DNA of 64,000 nt from MH13 sp040219355. GTDB taxonomy: Bacteria; Pseudomonadota; Alphaproteobacteria; Rhizobiales; MH13. The notes below the pieces were generated by a model that saw only the letters and a list, made by a program, of their open reading frames with translations, was not told the origin of the DNA and ran no database searches. The stretch's first letter is position 1. Each line of letters opens with the position of its first letter. Location: contig JAVJSN010000010.1 of assembly GCA_040219355.1 (NCBI GenBank), forward strand, positions 124,001 through 188,000. Reading direction: 5' to 3'. Below, in pieces: positions 16,196 to 24,605 of the stretch. A program made the translations under genes and the position numbers.

Positions 16196-16487
16196 AGTGA
16201 TCACAGCCCCCGGCGACATCACGCTGAATGCGGACGCTGACGCTATAATCTTGAAGGTTGCCAATACCGGCGACCGCCCGGTGCAGGTCGGATCGCACTA
16301 CCATTTCTTCGAAACCAACCCGGCACTAGATTTCGACCGCAGCGCCGCACGTGGCATGCGTCTGGACATTGCTGCCGGCACCGCCGTGCGCTTCGAGCCA
16401 GGGCAGGAGCGCGACGTGACGCTGGTGCCGCTGTCGGGCAAGCGCGAAGTCTATGGCTTCCGAAAAGACATTATGGGCGCGCTCTAA
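16182..16487 (+). CDS. ureB: Urease beta subunit
   Basis: The 101-residue beta subunit of urease: IPGEVITAPGDITLNADADA, then VANTGDRPVQVGSHYHFFETN, GMRLDIAAGTAVRFEPGQER and the C-terminal REVYGFRKDIMGAL. All conserved blocks are present at family length. It overlaps the small TM protein by 14 bases. Two further small genes (16559-17269) sit between it and ureC. Confidence 0.97.
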   Translation: MIPGEVITAPGDITLNADADAIILKVANTGDRPVQVGSHYHFFETNPALDFDRSAARGMRLDIAAGTAVRFEPGQERDVTLVPLSGKREVYGFRKDIMGAL

Positions 16488-16558
16488 CGCAAACCTTTTG
16501 CGCGCCCAACCTGGCCATTTTGGCCCACCAAACAGACCCACAAAGGCACATCATACGA

Positions 16559-16882
16559 ATGAAAAAATCGAACAGTAACGCCGTCATGAACCTCAACTTC
16601 GCCCTCTGGCGAATGGGCTTTGAGGCGCAGTCGGTCATCGCGATGCGCACCATGGGCGCAGCTGGTTTCTGGAACCATTCGGACCTCGAAAACCAGCTGA
16701 TGGTGCGTGAAAAACAAGTGGCGCTGGCCAAAGGTACGGCTGGTGCCGCTCGCGCGTTGATGCGTGGCGAGAGCCCTGCCGCTGTGATGCTGGAAGCGGT
16801 TAAGCCGATGCAGAAAAAGACCGGCGCCAATGCCCGCCGCCTCACCAAACGCGGCCCGCGCATTCCAGGCTTGGTGGGATAG
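16559..16882 (+). CDS. Small Rhodobacterales-type protein, often named 'antifreeze protein'
   Basis: A 107-residue protein with a helical central part (NLNFALWRMGFEAQSVIAMR, then ENQLMVREKQVALAKGTAGA) and a basic C-terminal tail KKTGANARRLTKRGPR. It resembles a family that databases label 'antifreeze protein' in Rhodobacteraceae, where the layout W-R-M-x-x-E-A-Q-x-V-I-x-M-R, E-x-x-R/L-M-V-x-E-K, K-K-T-x-A-N is shared. That name is probably wrong; the helices look phasin-like and may bind a granule or membrane surface. I chose the ATG at 16559; a TTG at 16520 gives a longer, less likely form. It lies between ureB and ureC. Confidence 0.72.
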   Translation: MKKSNSNAVMNLNFALWRMGFEAQSVIAMRTMGAAGFWNHSDLENQLMVREKQVALAKGTAGAARALMRGESPAAVMLEAVKPMQKKTGANARRLTKRGPRIPGLVG

Positions 16883-16885
16883 GCA

Positions 16886-17269
16886 ATGCGGATCGTTCTT
16901 GCTGCCTGGTTGGTTGGAATCGCGCTGGGATCAACGCCTGTTCTGGCCCAGTACAAACCCAACTGCGCCGATTGGGGCAACCTTCCCCAGCAGGACATGA
17001 ACCAGTGCGCGGGCATCGCCTATCAAGAGGCGGACGCTGAGCTGAACCGCGTGTGGACCGATCTGCGTGAGCGCCGCGGCGAGGGCCATAGCTGGGGCCC
17101 GATCCTGGAAGCCCAGCGGCTATGGATACCCTTCCGCGATGCCCACTGCGAGGCCGTCGCCGCACCCTATGAGGGCGGGTCGATCCAACCGCTGATCCGA
17201 TCCAGTTGCCTGACCGACGTCACCGAACAACGCACCGCGCAGCTGCGCGACTTTTTGCAAGAGCCCTGA
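16886..17269 (+). CDS. Secreted LprI/DUF1311-type protein
   Basis: A 127-residue protein with a Sec signal peptide (about residues 1-21, ending PVLAQ) and a DUF1311 (LprI lysozyme-inhibitor-like) domain: CADWGNLPQQDMNQCAGIAY, then ADAELNRVWTDLRE, EAQRLWIPFRDAHCEA and SSCLTDVTEQRTAQLRDFL. Four or more cysteines in the family pattern suggest disulfides in the periplasm. It starts three bases after the preceding gene and ends 18 before ureC, so it is part of the urease transcript. Its role there is not known. Confidence 0.85.
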   Translation: MRIVLAAWLVGIALGSTPVLAQYKPNCADWGNLPQQDMNQCAGIAYQEADAELNRVWTDLRERRGEGHSWGPILEAQRLWIPFRDAHCEAVAAPYEGGSIQPLIRSSCLTDVTEQRTAQLRDFLQEP

Positions 17270-17287
17270 TTTCTAAGGAGCACCCCC

Positions 17288-19000
17288 ATGCCCGCCACGC
17301 TTTCCCGCGCCGACTATGCCGGCATGTACGGCCCGACCACAGGCGACAAGGTGCGCCTGGCCGACACCGAGCTGTTCATTGAGGTGGAACGCGATCTCAC
17401 CACCTATGGTGAGGAAGTAAAGTTCGGAGGCGGCAAGGTTATCCGCGACGGCATGGGCCAAAGCCAGGTCACCCGCGCAGGCGGCGCGGTAGATACCGTC
17501 ATCACCAACGCGCTGATCGTTGATCACACCGGCATCTACAAGGCCGATGTGGGCCTGAAGGATGGCCGCATTCATTCCATCGGCAAGGCCGGCAACCCGG
17601 ACACGCAGCCGAATGTCGACATCATCATCGGCCCGGGCACGGAAGCGATTGCCGGCGAAGGCAAGATCCTCACCGCAGGCGGCTTCGACGCGCACATCCA
17701 CTTCATCTGCCCGCAGCAGATCGACGAGGCGCTGATGTCAGGCCTCACCACCATGCTCGGCGGCGGCACCGGCCCCGCCCATGGCACGCTCGCCACAACC
17801 TGCACGCCCGGCCCCTGGCATATCGGCCGCATGATCCAGAGCTTTGATGCCTTCCCCATGAACATCGGCCTGTCGGGCAAGGGCAATGCCAGCCAGCCTG
17901 CGGCACTGGAAGAGATGGTGCTTGGCGGGGCCTGCGCGCTGAAACTGCATGAGGACTGGGGCACGACACCGGCGGCCATCGACTGCTGCTTATCGGTCGC
18001 CGACCAGTATGATGTGCAGGTGATGATCCACACCGACACGCTCAACGAATCTGGCTTTGTGGAATCCACCATCGACGCCATTGCCGGCCGCACCATCCAC
18101 GCCTTCCACACCGAAGGCGCCGGCGGCGGCCACGCGCCGGACATCATCAAGGTCTGCGGGCTCGACAACATCCTGCCGTCGTCGACCAACCCCACGCGCC
18201 CCTACACGGTGAACACGGTGGCCGAGCATCTGGATATGCTGATGGTCTGCCACCACCTCGATGCGCGCATCCCCGAGGACATCGCCTTTGCCGAGTCGCG
18301 CATCCGCAAGGAGACGATTGCCGCTGAAGACATCCTGCACGATATGGGCGCGTTCTCGATCATCGCTTCGGATTCGCAGGCCATGGGCCGCGTTGGCGAG
18401 GTGCTGATCCGCACCTGGCAGACCGCCGACAAGATGAAGCGCCAGCGCGGCGCCTTGCCTGAAGAGACCGGCGACAATGACAATGTGCGCGTGAAGCGCT
18501 ACATCGCCAAGTATACGATCAACCCCGCCATCGCGCACGGGCTGTCGAAGGAGATCGGCTCGATAGAAGTCGGCAAGCGCGCCGACCTCGTGCTCTGGAA
18601 CCCGGCCTTTTTTGGCGTCAAACCCGACATGGTGCTGGTCGGCGGCAGCATCGCGGCAGCGCCGATGGGCGACCCGAATGCCTCGATCCCGACGCCGCAG
18701 CCGGTGCATATGCGCCCCATGTTCGGCGCCTTTGGCAAGGCGATCACCAACTCATCGGTGACGTTTGTGTCGCAAGCCGCGCTGGATGCCGGGTTGCAGG
18801 AAAGCTTGGGCGTCGAGAAAGGCATGGTCGCCTGCGCAAACACCCGCAGCGGCATCTCCAAAGCATCGATGGTGCACAACAACGCAACGCCTGATGTGGA
18901 AGTGGACCCGGAAACCTATGAGGTCCGCGCCGACGGTGAACTGCTGACATGTGAACCCGCCGACGTGCTGCCGATGGCGCAAAGGTACTTTATGTTTTGA
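17288..19000 (+). CDS. ureC: Urease alpha (catalytic) subunit
   Basis: The 570-residue catalytic subunit that hydrolyses urea to ammonia and carbamate. All nickel-site features are present: the HIHFICPQQ His pair near residue 138, the carbamylated lysine in ALKLHEDWG (about 220), His residues in IHTDTLNESGF and HTEGAGGGHAPD, the mobile-flap Cys-His in MVCHHLDAR (about 322), and the Asp ligand in IIASDSQAMGR (about 363). Length is normal. A good ribosome site (AAGGAG) precedes the ATG. The last codons are overlapped by the start of an unrelated, AT-rich gene at 18997. Confidence 0.98.
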   Translation: MPATLSRADYAGMYGPTTGDKVRLADTELFIEVERDLTTYGEEVKFGGGKVIRDGMGQSQVTRAGGAVDTVITNALIVDHTGIYKADVGLKDGRIHSIGKAGNPDTQPNVDIIIGPGTEAIAGEGKILTAGGFDAHIHFICPQQIDEALMSGLTTMLGGGTGPAHGTLATTCTPGPWHIGRMIQSFDAFPMNIGLSGKGNASQPAALEEMVLGGACALKLHEDWGTTPAAIDCCLSVADQYDVQVMIHTDTLNESGFVESTIDAIAGRTIHAFHTEGAGGGHAPDIIKVCGLDNILPSSTNPTRPYTVNTVAEHLDMLMVCHHLDARIPEDIAFAESRIRKETIAAEDILHDMGAFSIIASDSQAMGRVGEVLIRTWQTADKMKRQRGALPEETGDNDNVRVKRYIAKYTINPAIAHGLSKEIGSIEVGKRADLVLWNPAFFGVKPDMVLVGGSIAAAPMGDPNASIPTPQPVHMRPMFGAFGKAITNSSVTFVSQAALDAGLQESLGVEKGMVACANTRSGISKASMVHNNATPDVEVDPETYEVRADGELLTCEPADVLPMAQRYFMF

Positions 19001-19890
19001 AGTCAATCGACTTCAGACCCTTAAGGTATGCTTACCATATCGAGCCCTACGCAAACCTCTTGAAAGGTGACGCAGAGCGTGATCGATATTGGTTGAACAT
19101 CGCGCAGGAGATTCATCTCCTACAGGTCACGGATGTCCTCTTAGATTTGCATTTGCAGACTGCCTTGCTCGAAGACAAAGTTGAGAATGAGCGAGCACGT
19201 CATCAATTACTGTACGGCGCTACACGCCGAACTCGTTTTGTTTGGGACGCAATAAGAGATTTTCATAGCATCGCCTATCCCAAAAGAGTTGAGCCTCTGA
19301 AGCAGAATGAGAGCTTTCAACTGGAGCGGTCCTTAAATGACATCTATATCCATTCCCGTGGACTGCTCGATAACATTGCTTGGGCAGTTTATTACCAATA
19401 CCAACCTGACACAGCTGAACGACTTCGTCCTATCGATGTGGACTTGTTCAAGCTAAAAGCTCTCCGAAAGAATGACTTAGAGTGGCTGATCGCAGTTGTT
19501 GAGCCATTCGTTGAGTGGCAGATCGACTTCAAAACCAGGCGAGATCCAGTCGCCCACCGCATTCCGCTTTCGGTACCTCCGTCAATCATGACGCCCGATG
19601 AAGCAGAACAGCGGCAATCGCTATACGACGCCTGGGTAAAAGCAGGTCATGGACTAGGTTTGGCTATGCAGGAAAAGGCCGAAAGCGACGTTGTAGCAAG
19701 AATTCAACGAGAAGAGTCGGACCTGTATCGGGCCTTGGAAGCCTTGGGCACATTTTTTCCCTACATGTCCATTGACCCTAATTCCTCTCCAGTGCCGCTT
19801 TATCCAACGGTAGCCAACGACGTCGGAAACACGATCGAGATCTGCTGGAAGATTCTAGCAAAAATTCAAAGCGACTTCATAAAGCCCTGA
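18997..19890 (+). CDS. Unknown HEPN-like protein, foreign-looking, inserted in the urease cluster
   Basis: A 297-residue soluble protein unlike any urease gene. Much of it is predicted helical, and it carries RRDPVAHRIPL, an R-x4-H motif (R182 to H187) of the kind found in HEPN RNases and in uncharacterised proteins with an 'RDxxAHRIPL' signature; a further helix NDIYIHSRGLLDNIAWAVYY precedes it. Base composition is clearly lower in GC than the flanking ure genes and codon use is looser (TTA, AGA, ATA). The only candidate start at the front is a TTG overlapping the ureC stop, with no clear ribosome site, so translation would depend on coupling or the N-terminus may be lost. Function is unknown; an RNase or defence role is a guess from the motif. 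Confidence 0.6.
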   Translation: MKSIDFRPLRYAYHIEPYANLLKGDAERDRYWLNIAQEIHLLQVTDVLLDLHLQTALLEDKVENERARHQLLYGATRRTRFVWDAIRDFHSIAYPKRVEPLKQNESFQLERSLNDIYIHSRGLLDNIAWAVYYQYQPDTAERLRPIDVDLFKLKALRKNDLEWLIAVVEPFVEWQIDFKTRRDPVAHRIPLSVPPSIMTPDEAEQRQSLYDAWVKAGHGLGLAMQEKAESDVVARIQREESDLYRALEALGTFFPYMSIDPNSSPVPLYPTVANDVGNTIEICWKILAKIQSDFIKP

Positions 19891-19920
19891 AATTTCCAGC
19901 GCACGGCCCGAGGGCGGCGC

Positions 19921-20020
19921 GGTTGGGCCGCAGGCCCAGAGCACGATAGTGCAGTGCGCCCGCCCCAAACCGGGGTGAAATGAAGGCGGGACGGGCGCTA
20001 TCCATTGCTATCGCAATGGA
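19921..20020. other. Highly structured gap behind the HEPN-like gene
   Basis: Four inverted repeats lie in 100 bases: GGGCC/GGCCC (19925-19937), GCAC/GTGC (19941-19952), CCCC/GGGG (19963-19975) and the perfect TCCATTGC-tatc-GCAATGGA (20001-20020). A longer pairing of GCCCGCC with GGCGGG around 19957-19990 is also possible. No reading frame is convincing. It may hold a terminator, a small RNA or the edge of inserted DNA. Confidence 0.45.
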
Positions 20021-20059
20021 GAAGATCGGATCACCTCAAAATCTGGCGCGAAAAGAGCA

Positions 20060-20103
20060 TTGACTCTTCGTAAGCATACACTTACCGTAAGTAATGACTT
20101 ACG
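20060..20103 (+). promoter_or_regulatory. Promoter with tandem GTAAG/CTTAC operators overlapping the ArsR start
   Basis: Two inverted repeats follow each other: GTAAG (20070-20074) with CTTAC (20081-20085), and GTAAG (20087-20091) with CTTAC (20098-20102). A TTGACT box at 20060-20065 could be the -35. The second repeat spans the ATG at 20094, and no ribosome site is seen, so the mRNA may be leaderless or nearly so. The layout fits autorepression by the ArsR protein it precedes. Confidence 0.6.
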
Positions 20104-20462
20104 AAACTAATCTCGCAACTGATCAGTCTGCTCTGCCCCCTTCTCAGGTCTTCGCCGCGCTGGCGGATGACACCCGCCGCGATATCTTCGAAACGCTGCG
20201 TAACGGGCCGAAAACCGTTACCACTATTGCCAGCGGTCGCCCGATTTCGCGGCCCGCTGTTTCTCAACACCTTAAAGTGCTCGCTGACGCGGGTCTTGTG
20301 ACGGCGACGCCCAAGGGCACCAGCCGCCTCTACGCCGTGGACCCGCAAGGGCTCGCGCCTTTGCGTGCCTATCTCGACAGCGTCTGGGGTGATGTCCTCG
20401 GCGCCTTTGCTGCCGAGGTGGCAAACCAAACAAACCCATCCAACCAGGAAGACCCGACATGA
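20094..20462 (+). CDS. ArsR-family transcriptional repressor
   Basis: A 122-residue winged-helix repressor: VFAALADDTRRDIFETLRNG, then ASGRPISRPAVSQHLKVLADAGLV (helix-turn-helix) and RLYAVDPQGLAPLRAYLDSVW. No metal-binding CxC motif is present, as in the ArsR subfamily that pairs with SRPBCC proteins. Its stop overlaps the start of the SRPBCC gene (ATGA), a widespread two-gene arrangement in which the repressor controls its own operon. Tandem palindromes cover its start codon. It stands between the foreign-looking gene and ureE and probably has nothing to do with urease. Confidence 0.9.
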   Translation: MTYETNLATDQSALPPSQVFAALADDTRRDIFETLRNGPKTVTTIASGRPISRPAVSQHLKVLADAGLVTATPKGTSRLYAVDPQGLAPLRAYLDSVWGDVLGAFAAEVANQTNPSNQEDPT

Positions 20463-20920
20463 TCGAACCGATCGAAAAGACCATCAGTGTGCCCTGCGCG
20501 CCGGACACCGCTTTCACCATCTTCACCCGCGACATCACCAAATGGTGGCCGCTTGGCGTGAACTCCGTTTCGGCCATGGACGGCAAGCCCGCCCAAGCCG
20601 TCAAACTGGAACTCAAAGAAGGCGGAAGCCTCACAGAAATCGGCCATGACGGCACCGTGCACAATTGGGGCTCGGTGAAAGTGTTCCAGCCCGGCGAACA
20701 TCTGCAACTGGCCTGGCATATCGGCACGCCGGAAGAAAACGCGACGCTCGTGGATGTCCACTTCACGCCAACCGGATCGGGAACCGAGGTGAAGCTCACG
20801 CACACCCATTGGGAACGCATGGGCGAAGGCGCCGCCGATGCCCGCGAAAGCTACAACAAGGGCTGGGTCGGCGTGTTCGAAGAGGCCTATAAAAACGCTG
20901 CCCAGGCCGAAGCAGCTTAA
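20459..20920 (+). CDS. SRPBCC (AHSA1-type) domain protein
   Basis: A 153-residue START-like protein of the SRPBCC superfamily: IEKTISVPCAPDTAFTIFTR at the N-terminus, FQPGEHLQLAWHIGTPEENA in the middle, and a C-terminal helix (RESYNKGWVGVFEEAYKNAA) that closes the hydrophobic pocket. Such proteins bind small hydrophobic ligands; the ligand is unknown. It is translationally coupled to the ArsR gene by a four-base overlap. The pair ends about 96 bases before ureE. Confidence 0.88.
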   Translation: MIEPIEKTISVPCAPDTAFTIFTRDITKWWPLGVNSVSAMDGKPAQAVKLELKEGGSLTEIGHDGTVHNWGSVKVFQPGEHLQLAWHIGTPEENATLVDVHFTPTGSGTEVKLTHTHWERMGEGAADARESYNKGWVGVFEEAYKNAAQAEAA

Positions 20921-21016
20921 ATATCGAACTGCCTAAAACTCAGGCGACCAGCGCATAGACATGGATCGATGATTGGGTGACGGTGTGCCAAACACGCATC
21001 ACTGGTTGTCGTCTCC

Positions 21017-21517
21017 ATGTCTGTTCTCACCTGCTCAACCATTCTCGACCACACCCACCATCCCGCTGACACCATCACGCTCGACGAAACCGACCGTCAT
21101 CGTCGGCGCATGAGGATGGTGTCGGATGGGGGCATCGCCTTCCTGCTCGATCTGCCCGATGCGCGGCTTCTGAAGCATGGCGAGGGGCTGAAGCTCTCCG
21201 ATGGCCGGGTGATCGAGGTACGCGCGACCGCTGAAGCGCTTTACGAAGTGACTGCCAAAGACGCCCGCCATCTGCTGACGCTCGCCTGGCAGATCGGCAA
21301 TCGGCATCTGGCCGCAGATATCACCGAAACGCGCATTCGCATCCGCGCCGACCATGTTATCAAAACCATGCTGGAAGGCCTTGGCGCCACCGTCCGCGAG
21401 ATCGAAGCGCCCTTTGATCCGGAAGGCGGCGCCTATGGTGGTGCCCATCAGGGCCATCACCATCATGATCACAGAGATGATCACCGGGATCACCATGGAG
21501 AACATCATCATGACTAG
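21017..21517 (+). CDS. ureE: Urease accessory protein UreE, nickel-binding
   Basis: A 166-residue nickel metallochaperone. The N-terminal peptide-binding domain (residues 1-75, with RHRRRMRMVSDGGIAFLLDL) and the metal-binding domain (NRHLAADITETRIRIRADHV, about 95-114) are typical, and a His/Asp-rich tail (from about residue 146, GHHHHDHRDDHRDHH) should bind several nickel ions. UreE hands nickel to UreG. Its last codons overlap the start of the next small gene by eight bases. Confidence 0.95.
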   Translation: MSVLTCSTILDHTHHPADTITLDETDRHRRRMRMVSDGGIAFLLDLPDARLLKHGEGLKLSDGRVIEVRATAEALYEVTAKDARHLLTLAWQIGNRHLAADITETRIRIRADHVIKTMLEGLGATVREIEAPFDPEGGAYGGAHQGHHHHDHRDDHRDHHGEHHHD

Positions 21518-21989
21518 ACGAACTGCACCGGCTCTAATGGCAACGGCTCTGGCCGCGCTGGCTTTCGCCTCGCCGGCCCTGGCGCAATCGGTGGAAGAAT
21601 GCGACTGGCGCGCCTCCGCCCAAGCGCTGGTCGAACCTTGGGATGCGCCGCAGAACACCCGCACCTTCGCCAATGGCAATGTCCGCCTGGCCATCACCGA
21701 TGTGATCGAACCGGCCGCCGGCGCCTTTCACCTTATCATCCTCTCCCCACCCTTTGACGAGCTTGGCGGGCGCCAGTGCCAAATCGTGTCAGCCAATGGC
21801 AGCATTGGCTTTGCTGGACTGACACTGGACGGGATGACCTCAGCCTACGATCCGGCCACCGGCCTAACCTTCACCATAGATGCCGGTGCCTATGACCCGA
21901 ACACCGGCGGAACGCTGCCACGCTCGCTGACCGTGACCCTCAATCAGGCGACCGGCGCGATCACCGCCACATTGCAAGGCGGCAAATGA
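21510..21989 (+). CDS. Secreted protein of unknown function in the urease operon
   Basis: A 159-residue protein with a Sec signal peptide (about residues 1-24; basic start TRRTAPALMATALAALAFAS, cleavage after PALA). The mature part has two cysteines (CDW and RQCQIV) and a beta-rich look (LTFTIDAGAYDPNTGG, SLTVTLNQATGAITATLQ). I recognise no family. The ATG at 21510 has GGAGAAC before it. It overlaps both ureE (8 bases) and ureF (4 bases), so it is a real, co-translated member of the operon. Confidence 0.8.
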   Translation: MTRRTAPALMATALAALAFASPALAQSVEECDWRASAQALVEPWDAPQNTRTFANGNVRLAITDVIEPAAGAFHLIILSPPFDELGGRQCQIVSANGSIGFAGLTLDGMTSAYDPATGLTFTIDAGAYDPNTGGTLPRSLTVTLNQATGAITATLQGGK

Positions 21990-22620
21990 CGTCCAACTCG
22001 CTGCACCTGGCGCGGCTGATGGCCTGGCTCTCACCGGTGTTCCCCACCGGTGGCTTTGCCTATTCCGCCGGACTGGAGCAGGCTGTGGCTGATCGGCTGG
22101 TGCACGATGAAGACACGTTGCGATCCTGGCTGGAAACGCTTCTCACATGCGGCAGTTTTTGGAACGAGGCCGTATTCATTGCAGCTGCGCATCGAGGCGA
22201 CACGGGCGTCGCCGAACTGGCGACTGCGCTCGCCTCCAGCGCCGAGCGCCACCGCGAGACGCTCGATCAAGGCGCCGCCTTTTTGGATGCTGCCAGCGCT
22301 TGGGGTGATTCTGATCTGCCGCGCGAGACACCGTTGCCCATCGCGCTTGGCACGGTCTGTAAATCGGCAGATGTCCCCTTGGCCGATACCCTCACCGCCG
22401 CGCTGCAGACCCTCATCTCCAACCAGCTTCAGGCGGCGATCCGGCTATCGCTGGTCGGTCAGACTGGGGCCGCCCGCCTGCTGGCGGCGCTGGAAGCCAC
22501 CATTCTCGCCACCGCCGCAAAAGCCGAGACATCAACATTGGATGATCTTGGCGGCTCAGCCTTCTTGGCCGATATCATGAGCACCCGCCACGAAACCCTA
22601 GAACCGAGACTTTTCCTCTC

Positions 22621-22624
<4 letters not shown>
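21986..22624 (+). CDS. ureF: Urease accessory protein UreF
   Basis: A 212-residue helical UreF, the part of the UreD-UreF-UreG complex that gates GTP-dependent nickel insertion. Family signatures are LMAWLSPVFPTGGFAYSAGL at residues 9-28, LETLLTCGSFWNEAVFIAAA, and the C-terminal HETLEPRLFLS. It overlaps the gene before and ureG after by four bases each. Length is at the short end of, but within, the family range. Confidence 0.95.
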
Positions 22625-23241
<617 letters not shown>

Positions 23242-23247
23242 TCGGTT

Positions 23248-24300
23248 CTAAAGCCCGACAATAAGTTGATAGATGAACCCGCTGATGATCGCGCCACCAA
23301 CACCCAGACCGAGATAGGCCGCAAACACTTGCGGTTTCACCAGTGACCAAACCGCCGCCATCGCTGGGATAGAACTGACTGCGCCAGCAACGATGAAGGC
23401 CATCGCCGCGCCCTGGCTCATACCCTGCTCGATAAGCCCAGCCAGCATAGGCGGCGCCACATACGAGTTGAGATAGGCTGGCATGCCGACCAGCGCCGAT
23501 ACGGCTATCGGCATCAAGCCCTCGCCTCCAACAAGGCCGGCCACAAGCTCAGCAGGCACATAAAAGACCAAGATCGCTTCAAGCACATAGGCAAGGATTA
23601 GCCATTGCGCGAGGAACAGAGCCATCTGCCAAAACGTTTGGGAAAACTCCGCACGGCGCTCAGGCTCCTTCCAGAATTGCCATTGCGGTTGGCCATCCAG
23701 CGGATCGGCCTTGCTGCAGCAGCGCTTTTTCGGTTGAACTTTGAGCACATCGGCAAACAGACCAGCACGGCTAAGCCCGGCAATCACCAGACCGCCTGCA
23801 AGTCCAAGCCCAACGGCCGCAACGGCTTTGGCGATGGCAAAATCCCAACCCAGCGCGGCCGCCGTGATCAAGGTGCTACCCGGATCAACAAGCGGCGAGG
23901 CGAGCCAGAACGCCATCACCGCAGACAGTGGCGCACCAAGGGCCAGCAGACCGGCAATGAAAGGGATAACCTGACACGAACAGAAAGGCGCAAGCCCACC
24001 AACCAGAGCCGCCAAAATGATCATCCGATATTCACGGCCCTTAAAAGCCGCGCCCACCAACCGCTCCGCCCCGGTGGCCCGCAGATAAGCAAGCAACAGC
24101 ACAGCGAACAGAATATAGGGCAGCGTGCGCAGAAATGCGCGGGCAGCAAAATCCGCCACCGCAACCCATTGCCCAAGGTCGAAGATCGCCACTGCAACAA
24201 GCGCAAGCACGGTGATTGTCCACGGTGTCTTCAACCTTCCCCACACGCGAGCCTGAAGCACCTGACGTGTGGAAGGCGTAGCGAGTGTCGTATCGCTCAT
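23248..24300 (-). CDS. YraQ/ArsP-type membrane permease
   Basis: A 350-residue permease of the DUF318 family with about eight to ten membrane segments. Typical motifs are GGLAPFCSCQVIPFIAGLLALG (about residues 102-123, given in part) and ASPLVDPGSTLI. A cytoplasmic loop holds KKRCCSKADPLDG, a Cys pair that in ArsP proteins is linked to trivalent organoarsenical export. It overlaps an upstream ArsR-type repressor gene by four bases, and that protein also has a Cys pair, so a metalloid or thiophilic-metal efflux role is likely. Substrate is inferred, not shown. Confidence 0.8.
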   Translation of the reverse strand: MSDTTLATPSTRQVLQARVWGRLKTPWTITVLALVAVAIFDLGQWVAVADFAARAFLRTLPYILFAVLLLAYLRATGAERLVGAAFKGREYRMIILAALVGGLAPFCSCQVIPFIAGLLALGAPLSAVMAFWLASPLVDPGSTLITAAALGWDFAIAKAVAAVGLGLAGGLVIAGLSRAGLFADVLKVQPKKRCCSKADPLDGQPQWQFWKEPERRAEFSQTFWQMALFLAQWLILAYVLEAILVFYVPAELVAGLVGGEGLMPIAVSALVGMPAYLNSYVAPPMLAGLIEQGMSQGAAMAFIVAGAVSSIPAMAAVWSLVKPQVFAAYLGLGVGGAIISGFIYQLIVGL

Positions 24301-24605
24301 GCCGCTTCTTCTTTCTGCAGCTTGTCAACACAGCACTCTTTAAGAATGTACCCTGCCAGCGCCTCCAGATGATCATAGTTGGCGCGACATACAATCATGC
24401 GACCCTGTCGTTCCTGGTGGATGAGACCAGCAGCGGCCAGCAGTTTGACATGATGCGCCAGTGTTGAAGCAGGAATGCCGGTCCGCTCTCCGATCACGCC
24501 TGTCGGCAGCCCATCACGCCCCGCTTTCACCAAAACCTGCAACACCGAGAAACGCGGCTGTGACCCCATGGCCGAGAATCCATCCGTCGCAGCTGCTATA
24601 TCCAT
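24297..24605 (-). CDS. ArsR-family metalloregulator
   Basis: A 102-residue winged-helix repressor: SAMGSQPRFSVLQVLVKAG, then IGERTGIPASTLAHHVKLLAAAGLI (recognition helix) and QGRMIVCRANYDHLEALAGY. A C-terminal CC pair (KECCVDKLQ) is the likely As(III)-type sensor, resembling the C-terminal vicinal-Cys ArsR group. It is translated into the permease by an ATGA overlap, forming a self-regulated two-gene operon. An inverted repeat 15-31 bases before its start is the likely operator. Confidence 0.88.
   Translation of the reverse strand: MDIAAATDGFSAMGSQPRFSVLQVLVKAGRDGLPTGVIGERTGIPASTLAHHVKLLAAAGLIHQERQGRMIVCRANYDHLEALAGYILKECCVDKLQKEEAA

Noticed and set aside
16559..16882. True antifreeze function for the small gene between ureB and ureC
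   Set aside because: The database name for this family reflects Ala-rich helix similarity only; there is no ice-binding repeat.
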